In this document: positions 55,549 through 63,943 of the stretch, piece by piece
Layout of the letters: each line of letters starts with the position of its first letter
Position numbering within the stretch: the stretch's first letter is position 1
Assembly (NCBI RefSeq): GCF_018917965.1
Contig: NZ_JAHLPP010000004.1
Coordinates: 151,471-215,470, forward strand
Length of the DNA: 64,000 bases
Direction of reading: 5' to 3'
Source of the DNA: Pseudoflavonifractor sp. MSJ-37
Lineage (GTDB): Bacteria; Bacillota; Clostridia; Oscillospirales; Oscillospiraceae
Translations under genes and position numbers: made by a program
The notes under the pieces: model-generated
What the model was told of the DNA's origin: nothing
Databases searched by the model: none
What the model saw: only the letters and a program-made list of their open reading frames with translations

Positions 55549-55582
55549 AAAAAAAGCGGACCAGCCACGAGGGCTGGTCCGC
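55549..55582 (-). terminator. Terminator of rpsF-ssb-rpsR
   Basis: A perfect 11-bp stem (GCGGACCAGCC and complement) followed on the minus strand by seven T. Confidence 0.93.
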
Positions 55583-55596
55583 TGTGGATCCGATGA

Positions 55597-55836
55597 TTAG
55601 TCGGTCACGAAGGGCAGCAGGGCGATCTGACGGGCACGCTTGATGGCCTCAGTCAGCTGGCGCTGATGCATCGCGCAGGTACCGGTGGTCCGGCGGGGAA
55701 GGATCTTGGAACGCTCAGACAGGAAACGGCGCAGCTTGGCCGCATCCTTGTAGTCGATGTGCTCCACCTTGTCCACACAGAAGGTGCAGACCTTGCGGCG
55801 CTTGCGGCCGCGGGGACGCTCTCTATCCATAGCCAT
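55597..55836 (-). CDS. rpsR: 30S ribosomal protein S18
   Basis: A 79-aa basic protein: [38 protein letters not shown] and [20 protein letters not shown] are standard S18. The Cys pairs (CTFC near the start, Cys in GTC) match the zinc-binding form. Last gene of the rpsF-ssb-rpsR operon. Confidence 0.97.
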   Translation of the reverse strand: MAMDRERPRGRKRRKVCTFCVDKVEHIDYKDAAKLRRFLSERSKILPRRTTGTCAMHQRQLTEAIKRARQIALLPFVTD

Positions 55837-55960
55837 GGTACAGTACTCCTTTCAACGAATGCTTCCACAGGGCAGGAACGGCTCTGCGGAGCGGGGATAG
55901 CGTCAGAGACGCTAAGCCGGAAGATCCGGCTGAGTCTTGAAGCTCGGCCCCCGATCCTTA

Positions 55961-56449
55961 TCAGAAGGGGAGCTCTCCGTCGTCATCAGACAGGTCGGCG
56001 AACTGATCGCCGCCGCTGAGAGGCGCGGAGTAGGCGGGCGCGGCAGGCGCGGCCTGCTGAGGAGCAGGGGCGCTGTAGCCGCCATAGGCGGGCGGAGGGG
56101 CATAGGCCCCGGCGGCCTCGGCGTCCCGCTTGGAGTCGCCGAAGTACACATTGTCCGCCACGACCTCCGCGGAACGGCGCTTATTGCCGTTCTGGTCGGT
56201 CCAGTCACGGAGCTGGAGCCGGCCCTCCACCACGGCCATGCGGCCCTTGGTGAAATAACGGGAGACGAACTCCGCCGTGCTGCGCCAGGCCACGATGTCG
56301 ATGAAATCGGTGGCCTTCTCGCCGGTCTGCTTATCCTTGAAGTCCCGGTCCACCGCCAGAGAGAAGGACGCCACAGCGGTGCCCGTCTGAGTATGGCGGA
56401 GCTCGGGATCACGGGTCAGGCGACCCATCAGGATGATACGGTTCAGCAT
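55961..56449 (-). CDS. ssb: Single-stranded DNA-binding protein
   Basis: A 162-aa SSB with an OB-fold (MLNRIILMGRLTRDPELRHT, ASFSLAVDRDF, EFVSRYFTKGRMAVVEGRLQ) in residues 1-110, an Ala/Pro/Tyr-rich linker and the acidic tip DDDGELPF that recruits partner proteins. Between rpsF and rpsR as in most Firmicutes. Confidence 0.97.
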   Translation of the reverse strand: MLNRIILMGRLTRDPELRHTQTGTAVASFSLAVDRDFKDKQTGEKATDFIDIVAWRSTAEFVSRYFTKGRMAVVEGRLQLRDWTDQNGNKRRSAEVVADNVYFGDSKRDAEAAGAYAPPPAYGGYSAPAPQQAAPAAPAYSAPLSGGDQFADLSDDDGELPF

Positions 56450-56459
56450 AGCTGCCTCC

Positions 56460-56756
56460 TTAGTCGTCCTTGCAGACGATGAGGGAGCGCATCACACCGT
56501 CGGTGATACGGAAGATACGGTCCAGCTCCTGGGGGAAGGCGGGAGCGGAGCTGAAGGTCATCAGCACATAGTAGCCCTCGTTCAGGTCGTTGATGGGATA
56601 CGCCAGATGACGCTTGCCCCACTCGTCGACCTCAGCCAGAGTGCCGTTGTTCTCCACCAGACCCTTGAACTTGGCCACCAGAGCGGCGGTAGCCTCCTCG
56701 GTCAGGCTGGGATCGAGGATGTAGACGGCCTCGTAGTTCGCGTTCAGTTTTGCCAT
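56460..56756 (-). CDS. rpsF: 30S ribosomal protein S6
   Basis: A 98-aa S6 (ANYEAVYILDPSLTEE, VDEWGKRHLAYPINDLNEGYYVLMTF). The start at 56756 has AAGGAGGTG; the longer open frame upstream runs through the promoter. The leader between promoter and start holds a hairpin (CCCCTGC/GCAGGGG, about 56789-56806); S6-S18 autoregulatory leaders are known in bacteria, but I could not confirm the motif. Confidence 0.96.
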   Translation of the reverse strand: MAKLNANYEAVYILDPSLTEEATAALVAKFKGLVENNGTLAEVDEWGKRHLAYPINDLNEGYYVLMTFSSAPAFPQELDRIFRITDGVMRSLIVCKDD

Positions 56757-56838
56757 TTCGTTGCACCTCCTTATGGACATATGGCCCCTGCCGCTTGCAG
56801 GGGCAAGGATGTGCTCGTTCATTCGAACAAGCTCTACT

Positions 56839-56866
56839 ATTATATCGGATCGACGGGGAAAGTCAA
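56839..56866 (-). promoter_or_regulatory. Promoter of rpsF-ssb-rpsR
   Basis: Minus strand TTGACT (56861-56866), 16-bp spacer, TATAAT (56839-56844). Confidence 0.88.
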
Positions 56867-56995
56867 GGGATTTTTTCAAAAAAGACGGAAAATTCCGCAC
56901 ATGGGACCTATTTCCCTTTCCACTGATGTGTGATATCATAGGAATGATATGGAAACACGGATCGAGAAACAGAGATCGAGAAGGAGGGGACGCCC

Positions 56996-58363
56996 ATGCA
57001 CGGCGATCTGACCCGGGGGCCTGTCGTCAAGACGATGCTCCTCTTTGCCCTACCTATGATCGCGGGAGACCTGCTCCAGCAGTGCTACAACATCGCGGAC
57101 ACTCTGATCGTGGGACGTGCCCTGGGGCCGACCGCTCTGGCGGCGGTGGGATCCTCCTATACGCTGATGACCTTCCTGACCTCTATCCTGCTGGGGATGT
57201 GCATGGGTAGCGGCGCGGTATTCTCCATCCGCCACGGGGCAGGGGAACGGGAAAAGCTCCAGGAGAGCCTCTTCACCTCCTTCGTGCTGATCGGAGCGGC
57301 GGCGCTGGTGGTGAACGGGGCAGTGTTCCTGTTCCTGGATCCGATCATGTCCCTGCTCCAGGTGCCAGAGGACACCTATCCCCTGATGCGGACCTATCTG
57401 TGGGCGGTGTTCTGGGGGATCCTGGCCACCTTCCTCTATAATTGGTTCGCCTCCCTCCTGCGGGCGGTGGGGAACTCGGCGGCTCCGGTGTTGTTTTTGG
57501 CGGTGAGCGCCCTGCTGAACATCGGCCTGGACCTGCTGTTCGTGCTGGGCTTCCGGTGGGGCGTGGCCGGAGCGGCCTGGGCCACGGTGATCGCCCAGTA
57601 TCTCTCCGGCATCGGGATCGGGGTCTATACCTGGCGGCGTTTCCCATGGCTCCGGCCGGAACAGCGTCTGTGCCGGCTCCGCCGGGAGCGGGTACGGGAG
57701 ATCGGACAGTTCTCCCTGCTGACCTGCCTCCAACAGTCGGTGATGAACTTCGGCATCCTGCTAGTCCAGGGACGGGTGAACTCCTTCGGTACCACGGTGA
57801 TGGCGGCCTTCGCCGCGGCGGTGAAGATCGATTCCTTCGCCTATATGCCGGTGCAGGATCTTGGCAATGCCTTCTCTACCTTCGTGGCTCAAAACTATGG
57901 GGCACGGAAGCCGGAGCGGATCCGGACCGGGATCCGGCGGGCGGCGGCGATCGCGGCGGTGTTCTGTGTGATCGTTTCGGCGGCGGTGTGCCTGCTGGCC
58001 CGACCGCTGATGACGATCTTCGTGTCCCCGGAGGAGACCGAGATCCTGGCCATCGGGGCGCAGTATCTGCGGATCGAGGGAGCGTTCTATTGGGGCATCG
58101 GGTGCCTGTTCCTGTTCTATGGCATCTACCGGGCGCTGGAGCGGCCTGGGATGTCGGTGCTGCTGACGATCGTCTCGCTGGGGACCCGGGTATTGCTGGC
58201 CTATACGCTGTCCGCCATCCCGGCGGTGGGCGTGCGGGGCATCTGGTGGTCCGTGCCGATCGGCTGGATCCTGGCGGATCTGGTGGGCTTGGTGTACTAT
58301 CAGGCCAGGCAGAGAGACCTTTTCGCGGGGATGGAAGGACCGCGGCAGACGACAGACGTCTGA
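56996..58363 (+). CDS. MATE-family efflux transporter
   Basis: A 455-aa antiporter with 12 membrane segments in two repeated halves. The N-terminus (GPVVKTMLLFALPMIAGDLLQQCYNIADTLIVGRALGPTALAAVG) is split MATE signature, and the second half starts near FSLLTCLQQSVMNFGILLVQGRVNSFG. It belongs to the large Clostridia group (DinF/NorM-like) with unknown substrate. AAGGAGGGG precedes the ATG by 7 bases. Confidence 0.93.
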   Translation: MHGDLTRGPVVKTMLLFALPMIAGDLLQQCYNIADTLIVGRALGPTALAAVGSSYTLMTFLTSILLGMCMGSGAVFSIRHGAGEREKLQESLFTSFVLIGAAALVVNGAVFLFLDPIMSLLQVPEDTYPLMRTYLWAVFWGILATFLYNWFASLLRAVGNSAAPVLFLAVSALLNIGLDLLFVLGFRWGVAGAAWATVIAQYLSGIGIGVYTWRRFPWLRPEQRLCRLRRERVREIGQFSLLTCLQQSVMNFGILLVQGRVNSFGTTVMAAFAAAVKIDSFAYMPVQDLGNAFSTFVAQNYGARKPERIRTGIRRAAAIAAVFCVIVSAAVCLLARPLMTIFVSPEETEILAIGAQYLRIEGAFYWGIGCLFLFYGIYRALERPGMSVLLTIVSLGTRVLLAYTLSAIPAVGVRGIWWSVPIGWILADLVGLVYYQARQRDLFAGMEGPRQTTDV

Positions 58364-58380
58364 TCGGACGGCAAGACAGA

Positions 58381-58424
58381 GGACCGGCATCCGCGCCCGA
58401 TGGGGCGGATGCCGGTCCGTTTTT
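58381..58424 (+). terminator. Terminator of the MATE gene
   Basis: A perfect 14-bp stem (58381-58394 with 58405-58418), 10-base loop, then GTTTTTG. Confidence 0.9.
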
Positions 58425-58455
58425 GCGAGGACGAGGGTCGAACGCCATATTTGGC

Positions 58456-59715
58456 CTAAGACTGGGGGAGCTGCTCCAACAGGGTGCGGATCTGTGCGTC
58501 GATGGTCAGGGTGTCTGGAGAGGGCACCGGGGCGTTGGTGAAGCGGAACTCGGTCTTGGCAAAAAGGATCCGCCGGACGCTCTCATCCAGACGGGACTCG
58601 GAGATCCGGCCGCTGGAGACAGCGTCCAGCAGGGCGGCGCGGGCCTCCGCCAGCGGCTCGTCCCCGTGGCAGAGCAGGAGCATGTCGCACCCGGCCTCCA
58701 CGGCAAGGACGGCGGCCTCTCCCACACCATAGTGCTTGACGATGGCCCCCATGGTCAGGTCATCCGTGAACACGAGCCCCTGGAAGCCGAGGTCCTCCCG
58801 CAGGAGCTCCGTGACGACCTTGGGGGAAAGGGAGGCAGGGCGGTCTGGGTCGAGGCCCTTCTCCAAAATATGGGCCACCATCACGGCCGGGGCCTGATGC
58901 CGGATGGCAGTGCGGAAGGGGATCAGCTCCAGAGCCTCCAGCTCCTCCCTGGACTTGTCCACCACGGGCAGGTCCTGATGGGAGTCCACGGCGGTGTCCC
59001 CGTGGCCGGGGAAGTGCTTCACCACCGGCAGGACGCCCCGGTCCGTGATGCCCTGCCAGGCGGCGGTGCCCAGCTCCGCCACGGTATCGGGATCGGAGCC
59101 GAAGGCGCGGTCCCCGATGACGGTGTTCTCGGGAGAGGACCATACGTCCAGCGAGGGGGCATAGTCTGTGTTCAGGCCGAAAGCGGCGCACTCAGCCCCC
59201 AGCACCCGGCCGAAGCGGGCGGCGATCGTAGTGCTCCCGGCCGCGCCGAAGGTCTGGGCGGAGGGGAGCGGGAGGACCTCCGGCGGCATCCGCTCCACCC
59301 GGCCGCCCTCCTGATCCACGGAGAGCAGGAGGGGGATCTCGCCTTCGTTCAGCGCTTTGACCGCGTTAGTGAGGGCGGCCAGCTGGGCGGCGCTCTCCAC
59401 GTTGCGGGAGAAGAAGATCAGTCCGCCCACATGGTAGTCCCGGATGGCGGTCTGGGCATCCGGCCCGGGAGCGTGGCCCTCCAGACCGGCCACCAGGAGC
59501 TGCCCCACCTTTTCCTCCACGGTCATGGCGGAGAGCTGGATCTCCACCGGGTCCGGTGCGGGCGTGGGAGTCGATGTCGGAGCGGCGGAAGGGACGGACG
59601 AAACGGAAGACTGGGGCGTCCCGGCGGGAGCGATGCTGGGGACCGGGTCGGCGGAGCAGGCGGTCAAGACTGATACAGAGAGGAATGACAGCAGGAGAAG
59701 ATGTCGGAACGTCAT
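58456..59715 (-). CDS. Lipoprotein glycoside hydrolase family 3 (beta-N-acetylhexosaminidase-like)
   Basis: A 419-aa exported lipoprotein: signal peptide with lipobox SVLTAC (Cys at residue 20), Ser/Pro/Thr linker, then a single GH3 barrel. The NagZ-type His-Asp loop is present (VVKHFPGHGDTAVDSHQDLP) and the nucleophile Asp is in VFTDDLTMGAI. NagZ-like enzymes remove N-acetylglucosamine from muropeptides, so wall recycling outside the cell is likely. Its start overlaps the rnr stop by 4 bases, so the two are co-transcribed. Confidence 0.92.
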   Translation of the reverse strand: MTFRHLLLLSFLSVSVLTACSADPVPSIAPAGTPQSSVSSVPSAAPTSTPTPAPDPVEIQLSAMTVEEKVGQLLVAGLEGHAPGPDAQTAIRDYHVGGLIFFSRNVESAAQLAALTNAVKALNEGEIPLLLSVDQEGGRVERMPPEVLPLPSAQTFGAAGSTTIAARFGRVLGAECAAFGLNTDYAPSLDVWSSPENTVIGDRAFGSDPDTVAELGTAAWQGITDRGVLPVVKHFPGHGDTAVDSHQDLPVVDKSREELEALELIPFRTAIRHQAPAVMVAHILEKGLDPDRPASLSPKVVTELLREDLGFQGLVFTDDLTMGAIVKHYGVGEAAVLAVEAGCDMLLLCHGDEPLAEARAALLDAVSSGRISESRLDESVRRILFAKTEFRFTNAPVPSPDTLTIDAQIRTLLEQLPQS

Positions 59716-61784
59716 CTGTGCCGCCCTCGTTTCCCTTTGTTCCTGCCCTTGAAGGAGGGGTGGGAGGGCTTCCGGCCGGGCTTGCGGCCCACCTGACGCT
59801 CCAGCCGCTCCCGGACGATCTCGCCGGCGCGGGGGATGCCCTCCCGGACCGGGACGCCGGGGAGGCGCAGGTCGATCTGGCCGCTTCCGGGATCGGCGGA
59901 AGCGCAGATGGCCCGGAGGGGCGTACCGAGGGCGTAGGCCGCCTTGTCCGGCCCGGTGAGGGTCATATGGTCCTCGTCGAAGTCATACCGGCCGGCCGGC
60001 AGAGCTTCAATCGGCAGGAAGCCCTCCACGCCGTTCTCCAGCAGGAGGAAAAGGCCGAAGCGGGTGACGCCGGACACGGCGGCGGAGAAGGCCTCGCCGA
60101 TGTGGTCCTGCATATACTCGGCCAGATAGCGCTTTTCGATCTCGCGTTCCGCGGTCTGGGCGGCCAGCTCCCGCTCCGAGGCCTGTCGGGCGGCCTTGGG
60201 GACGGCGGAGGCCAGCTTCTGTCCGGACCGACCCTCCAGTCCGCCCTCCAGCAGAGCGGTGAGGGAGCGGTGGACCATCAGGTCGGGATACCGGCGGATC
60301 GGAGAGGTGAAATGACAGTAATAGGGGGCGGCCAGACCGAAGTGGCCCAAGTTCTGGGGATCGTAGCGGGCTTTCATCAGGGAGCGGAGGACGATGGTGT
60401 TCACCAGAAAGGCCTCCGGTCTGCCCTTGGCCTGCTCCAGGACTTTTTGCAGAGAGAAATTGTCCGGCTCCTGGATGGCATAGCCCAGCGGAGCCAGCAT
60501 GGCCTTGAGCGCCTCGGCCTTCTCCTGGGAGGGTTTCTCATGGACCCGGTAGACGGCGGGGATTTGCAGATGGGACAGATGCTCCGCCACGCACTCGTTG
60601 GCGGCCAGCATGAAGGACTCGATGAGACCCTCACTGACGCCGGGGGTCCGGGACTGGATGGCGGTGGGGCGGCCCTCTTCATCACAGATGATGTAGTTCT
60701 CCCGGCTCTCCAAGTCCAGACTGCCCCGGAGCTTCCGGCGGCGCTCCAGCACACCGGCCAGGGCGGCCATGTCCCGGAGCATGGGCAGGATGTCCTGATA
60801 GCGCTCGGCCAGCGCCGGATCTCCGCCTGCCAGGAGGACGTTGCAGTCCTCATAGGTCATGCGTTCCGTGGTGCGGATCACGGATCTGGCGATGGTATGT
60901 TCCACCACCGTGCCGTTCCCGTCCAGCGTCATGATGCAGGACAAGGTGAGGCGGTCCACTCGGGGATTCAGGGAACAGATGCCGTTGGAGAGGGCTTTGG
61001 GCAACATAGGGATCACCTGATCGGCAAAATAGACGGAGGTGCCCCGTTCCCAAGCCTCCACATCCATGGGCGAACCCATGGGCACATAGTGGCTCACATC
61101 GGCGATGTGGACGCCCAGCACCGGGCGGCCATGGGCATCCCGCTCCAGAGAGACGGCGTCGTCCAGATCCTTGGCGCTGGCTCCGTCGATCGTGATGATG
61201 CACTTCTCCCGCAGGTCCAGACGGCCGGTGAGGGCGGCGGGGTCCACGGTCTGCGGAGCCCGCTCTGCCAGGGCCAGGACCTCGGGCGGGAACTCCCGCT
61301 GGATATGCTGGTCGAAGAGGATGGACTCTACGGCGGCCTCGCGGGTGCCGTCCCGGCCGAACGTCTGGGCCACTGTACCCATAGGAGGCTGCTTGGCGGT
61401 GCCGTAGCCGGACATCTTCACGGCAATCTTATCGCCGGCGCGGACCTTGGCCTTGCCGACGATCTGGACCGGGGCACGGAGCTTGTCTCCATCGGGGATG
61501 AGCCAGTTTTCCCGGCCCTGCTTCCGGACTGCGCCGGTGACAGTGGGATTGCCCCGGCGGAGGATGGCCACGACCTTGGCGGTGCGCTTCTCTCCGGGAG
61601 CGGCCTGGACGGAGTCGGGCTTGATGGAGACGGTGTCTCCGTTCCAGGCGCCGTTCTCCATCCGAGGCGGGATGAAGAAGTCCTGCTCCCGGTCGGCGGC
61701 ACCCTCTGGCGTGACGAAGCCGAAGCCCCGTCCGGCGGCCTGATAGACGCCGGTGATGGTATGGATCTGTTGGTTCGTTTTCAT
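59712..61784 (-). CDS. rnr: Ribonuclease R
   Basis: A 3'-5' exoribonuclease that degrades structured RNA. The 690-aa protein has the cold-shock domains at the N-terminus (YQAAGRGFGFVTPEG, DFFIPP), the RNB catalytic domain with the metal-binding Asp cluster in ITIDGASAKDLDDAVSLER, HYVPMGSPMD, and a C-terminal S1 domain (FSAAVSGVTRFGLFLLLENGVEG) with a basic tail. AAAGGAG precedes the ATG. Confidence 0.96.
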   Translation of the reverse strand: MKTNQQIHTITGVYQAAGRGFGFVTPEGAADREQDFFIPPRMENGAWNGDTVSIKPDSVQAAPGEKRTAKVVAILRRGNPTVTGAVRKQGRENWLIPDGDKLRAPVQIVGKAKVRAGDKIAVKMSGYGTAKQPPMGTVAQTFGRDGTREAAVESILFDQHIQREFPPEVLALAERAPQTVDPAALTGRLDLREKCIITIDGASAKDLDDAVSLERDAHGRPVLGVHIADVSHYVPMGSPMDVEAWERGTSVYFADQVIPMLPKALSNGICSLNPRVDRLTLSCIMTLDGNGTVVEHTIARSVIRTTERMTYEDCNVLLAGGDPALAERYQDILPMLRDMAALAGVLERRRKLRGSLDLESRENYIICDEEGRPTAIQSRTPGVSEGLIESFMLAANECVAEHLSHLQIPAVYRVHEKPSQEKAEALKAMLAPLGYAIQEPDNFSLQKVLEQAKGRPEAFLVNTIVLRSLMKARYDPQNLGHFGLAAPYYCHFTSPIRRYPDLMVHRSLTALLEGGLEGRSGQKLASAVPKAARQASERELAAQTAEREIEKRYLAEYMQDHIGEAFSAAVSGVTRFGLFLLLENGVEGFLPIEALPAGRYDFDEDHMTLTGPDKAAYALGTPLRAICASADPGSGQIDLRLPGVPVREGIPRAGEIVRERLERQVGRKPGRKPSHPSFKGRNKGKRGRHR

Positions 61785-61804
61785 AGGTACTCCTTTATGA
61801 CAGG

Positions 61805-62380
61805 TCAGATGGAGCGTGGATCGGAGCAGAGAAGGATGCCCGGCGGCTCCTCCTCTCCACAGCAGGCGGCACGCCAGTCCTCTCCGCTGTAGGAGCGGAA
61901 CCGGAGACCGTCCAGTGCGGCGGACTCTCCCGGAGAGAGGAGTGGGACGCGGATCGAGCGGGCGGCCCGGTCCAGACCTTGACCGGTGTATTTGATCCGG
62001 CTCTCCTTCAATGTCCAGAGAGCGTAGAAATCCTCCCAGCGGCTCCCACGGGACTGATACCAGGAGAACTCCTCTTCGGAGAGAGCATAGCGGGGGAGAC
62101 CGGGGCGTCGTGGGCAGATCCGCTCCACGTCCACGCCGATGGGGGCGGGAGCGATGCCGCAGAGGACCAAGGGGCCGCTGTGGCTCAGGTTGAAATGGAG
62201 CGGAGGCGGATCGCCTTCCAGTACCGGTTTACCTCCCGGAAGGGTGCGGAAGCGGGGGGCGGAGATGCCACGCCCGATCAGGATATGGTCCAGAAGGGGA
62301 TGGGCGGCGGACTTGCCGTCCTCAGTACGGATGAGCCAGAGCTGGATCAGGACGATCCCTCCTTCGCGGTATGTCACCAC
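61805..62380 (-). CDS. 4'-phosphopantetheinyl transferase (Sfp type)
   Basis: Attaches phosphopantetheine to carrier proteins. Family motifs are HFNLSHSGPLVLC, the Mg-binding IGVDVERI and FYALWTLKESRIKYTGQGL. About 180-190 aa. The start is unsure: GTG at 62380 or 62377 lies very near the probable transcription start, whereas a strong AAGGAGG at 62356-62362 points to a CTG at 62350, which would be a non-standard start. No synthetase gene is nearby, so it may serve the fatty-acid carrier protein or a distant cluster. Upstream partner of rnr and the GH3 gene. Confidence 0.88.
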   Translation of the reverse strand: MVTYREGGIVLIQLWLIRTEDGKSAAHPLLDHILIGRGISAPRFRTLPGGKPVLEGDPPPLHFNLSHSGPLVLCGIAPAPIGVDVERICPRRPGLPRYALSEEEFSWYQSRGSRWEDFYALWTLKESRIKYTGQGLDRAARSIRVPLLSPGESAALDGLRFRSYSGEDWRAACCGEEEPPGILLCSDPRSI

Positions 62381-62448
62381 TACTTAGAATATACGATCAG
62401 GGGATGGCATTATTTTACCCCATCCGGCGGGACATTACAACGCCGCCC

Positions 62449-62477
62449 TTGTGTCCGGCTGGAGAAACGGCTATAAT
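62449..62477 (+). promoter_or_regulatory. Promoter of the PAP2 phosphatase gene
   Basis: TTGTGT (62449-62454), 17-bp spacer, TATAAT (62472-62477). Confidence 0.7.
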
Positions 62478-62524
62478 GACTGCCGATGGATGATGGAGAT
62501 GGAATGGAAAGGATGGGATGGCCC

Positions 62525-63019
62525 ATGACCGAGGAGACCTATGAACGGTGGACTGCGTGGTTCCGTCGAAAGCCCGGGCGGGTCCGGGTGCTCAAGTGGG
62601 GGAACGACCTGCTGACGGGGATCTGCTACATCTGCTATCCAATCCTCCTGCTTTGGCTCATGTGGATCCGGGACGGACGCTTCTGGCGGGCGCTCCTGGT
62701 GCCGGGGATATCCTTCGTGCTGGTGAGCCTGTTCCGGAAATGGCGGGACTGCCCACGACCCTATGAACAGTTGGACATCGAGCCTCTGATCCACAAGGAT
62801 ACGAGAGGGAAGTCTTTCCCCAGCCGTCATGTGTTCAGCATCACCATCATCGCCGCGACCTGGTGGTACTTCTGTCCGGCGATGGGGGTAGTGTTCAGTG
62901 TATCTGCTGTCCTGCTGACAGCGGCGCGGGTCCTGGGCGGAGTGCATTTTCCAAGAGACGTGATGGCAGGGATCCTGATTGGCGCGGCAGCAGGGTGGCT
63001 CGGATATGGGATCCTCTGA
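62525..63019 (+). CDS. PAP2-family membrane phosphatase
   Basis: A roughly 164-aa membrane protein with four to five hydrophobic segments and the three acid-phosphatase motifs: RKWRDCPRP, SFPSRH and RVLGGVHFPRDV. Such enzymes dephosphorylate lipid phosphates, including undecaprenyl pyrophosphate and phosphatidic acid. Start ATG 62525 follows AAAGGA by 11 bases; ATGs at 62504 and 62486 are possible, though the latter would be almost leaderless. Confidence 0.88.
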   Translation: MTEETYERWTAWFRRKPGRVRVLKWGNDLLTGICYICYPILLLWLMWIRDGRFWRALLVPGISFVLVSLFRKWRDCPRPYEQLDIEPLIHKDTRGKSFPSRHVFSITIIAATWWYFCPAMGVVFSVSAVLLTAARVLGGVHFPRDVMAGILIGAAAGWLGYGIL

Positions 63020-63082
63020 GAGGATCGGGACCGAACAGATACGGCGGAGCAAGGAAAATATGCGGAAAAGCCCCAGCTCCTC

Positions 63083-63111
63083 TTGAAATCGGAACACTTC
63101 TGTGGTATCAT
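63083..63111 (+). promoter_or_regulatory. Promoter of secG
   Basis: TTGAAA (63083-63088), 17-bp spacer, TATCAT (63106-63111). Confidence 0.7.
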
Positions 63112-63199
63112 GACAAACACGCATCAAAATGGGCGTGTCTTGCTATGCCCATGATCAAAAAGTAGATGCCCGAACAAGGGCCGAAAGGAAAGATGTAAC

Positions 63200-63430
63200 G
63201 TGGTGAAGATGATCCTGAGCGTGGTCCTCGTCCTGTTGGCCCTGGCGCTCATCATGGTCGTTATGCTGCAGTCCGGCAAGAGTGCCGGCCTGTCCGGCGC
63301 GATCTCTGGTATGGCGGATACCTTCATGGCCAAGAACAAGGCGAAGGGTTGGGATGCCAAGCTGGCCCGCTGGACTAAGTGGGTGGCCATCGGCTTCATG
63401 GTCCTTCTGCTGGTCATCTGCCTGCTGTAA
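63200..63430 (+). CDS. secG: Protein translocase subunit SecG
   Basis: A 76-aa protein with two membrane segments (about 4-22 and 56-76) joined by a loop with the SecG pattern MLQSGKSAGLSGAISGMADTF and KAKGWDAKLARWTKW. It is the auxiliary subunit of SecYEG. GTG start at 63200, 10 bases after AAAGGA. Single gene with promoter and terminator. Confidence 0.94.
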   Translation: MVKMILSVVLVLLALALIMVVMLQSGKSAGLSGAISGMADTFMAKNKAKGWDAKLARWTKWVAIGFMVLLLVICLL

Positions 63431-63451
63431 GCGGGAGAATAAGGAAAATGG

Positions 63452-63490
63452 ACGTCCTTTCCGGCGGTACGGCTGGAAAGGACGTTTTCA
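63452..63490 (+). terminator. Terminator of secG
   Basis: A perfect 11-bp stem (ACGTCCTTTCC and complement, 63452-63462 with 63475-63485), 12-base loop, then TTTC. Confidence 0.85.
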
Positions 63491-63530
63491 TATCTGCTGC
63501 GAAAAACTTCTAAGAAAGTCGAAAAAGGAG

Positions 63531-63559
63531 TTGACAAATGGGCTTGGGCTTGGTATCAT
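63531..63559 (+). promoter_or_regulatory. rRNA-type promoter P1
   Basis: TTGACA (63531-63536), 17-bp spacer, TATCAT (63554-63559), preceded by GAAAAAGG. A hairpin GAAGC/GCTTC with CGAAA loop follows at 63591-63605. Confidence 0.88.
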
Positions 63560-63659
63560 AATCGAGCGCCTTGTGAGAGGGGTACTTTTGGAAGCCGAAA
63601 GCTTCGGGGGAGACCGGGCGGAAGCCGGACGGACCCGCGGGGCTGGATGAAAAAAGTGC

Positions 63660-63688
63660 TTGACAAACGTGAGAGCGCGTGGTAAACT
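63660..63688 (+). promoter_or_regulatory. rRNA-type promoter P2
   Basis: TTGACA (63660-63665), 17-bp spacer, TAAACT (63683-63688), preceded by GAAAAAAGTGC. A hairpin AAGGC/GCCTT with GGAAA loop follows at 63747-63761. Confidence 0.9.
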
Positions 63689-63782
63689 AAACGAGTTCGC
63701 TCGAACAGAGCAGACCACTTCAAAAAGGACGGAGTTTTGAGGCACGAAGGCGGAAAGCCTTGAAAAACCTCGAAAAAAGTTC

Positions 63783-63811
63783 TTGACAGGCTCGAAAGAG
63801 TGTGGTAAAAT
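63783..63811 (+). promoter_or_regulatory. rRNA-type promoter P3
   Basis: TTGACA (63783-63788), 17-bp spacer, TAAAAT (63806-63811), preceded by GAAAAAAGTTC. A hairpin AGAGCT/AGCTCT with GGAA loop follows at 63856-63871. Confidence 0.92.
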
Positions 63812-63882
63812 GAACGGGTCGCTCGAGAGGGCGGACCGCTTGGATGAGAGCACTGAGAGCTGGAAAGCTCTGAAAAAAGTAC

Positions 63883-63911
63883 TTGACAAGCGAACGAGAG
63901 TGTGCTAAAAT
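63883..63911 (+). promoter_or_regulatory. rRNA-type promoter P4
   Basis: TTGACA (63883-63888), 17-bp spacer, TAAAAT (63906-63911), preceded by GAAAAAAGTAC. A hairpin GACAGC/GCTGTC with GGAA loop follows at 63923-63938. Confidence 0.92.
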
Positions 63912-63943
63912 ATAGCGCACTGGACAGCGGAAGCTGTCGAGCG

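Noticed and set aside
63531..63938. CRISPR-like repeat array
   Set aside because: The repeated units are promoters with hairpins at irregular 100-130-bp spacing, not 28-37-bp repeats with uniform spacers; no cas genes are near.
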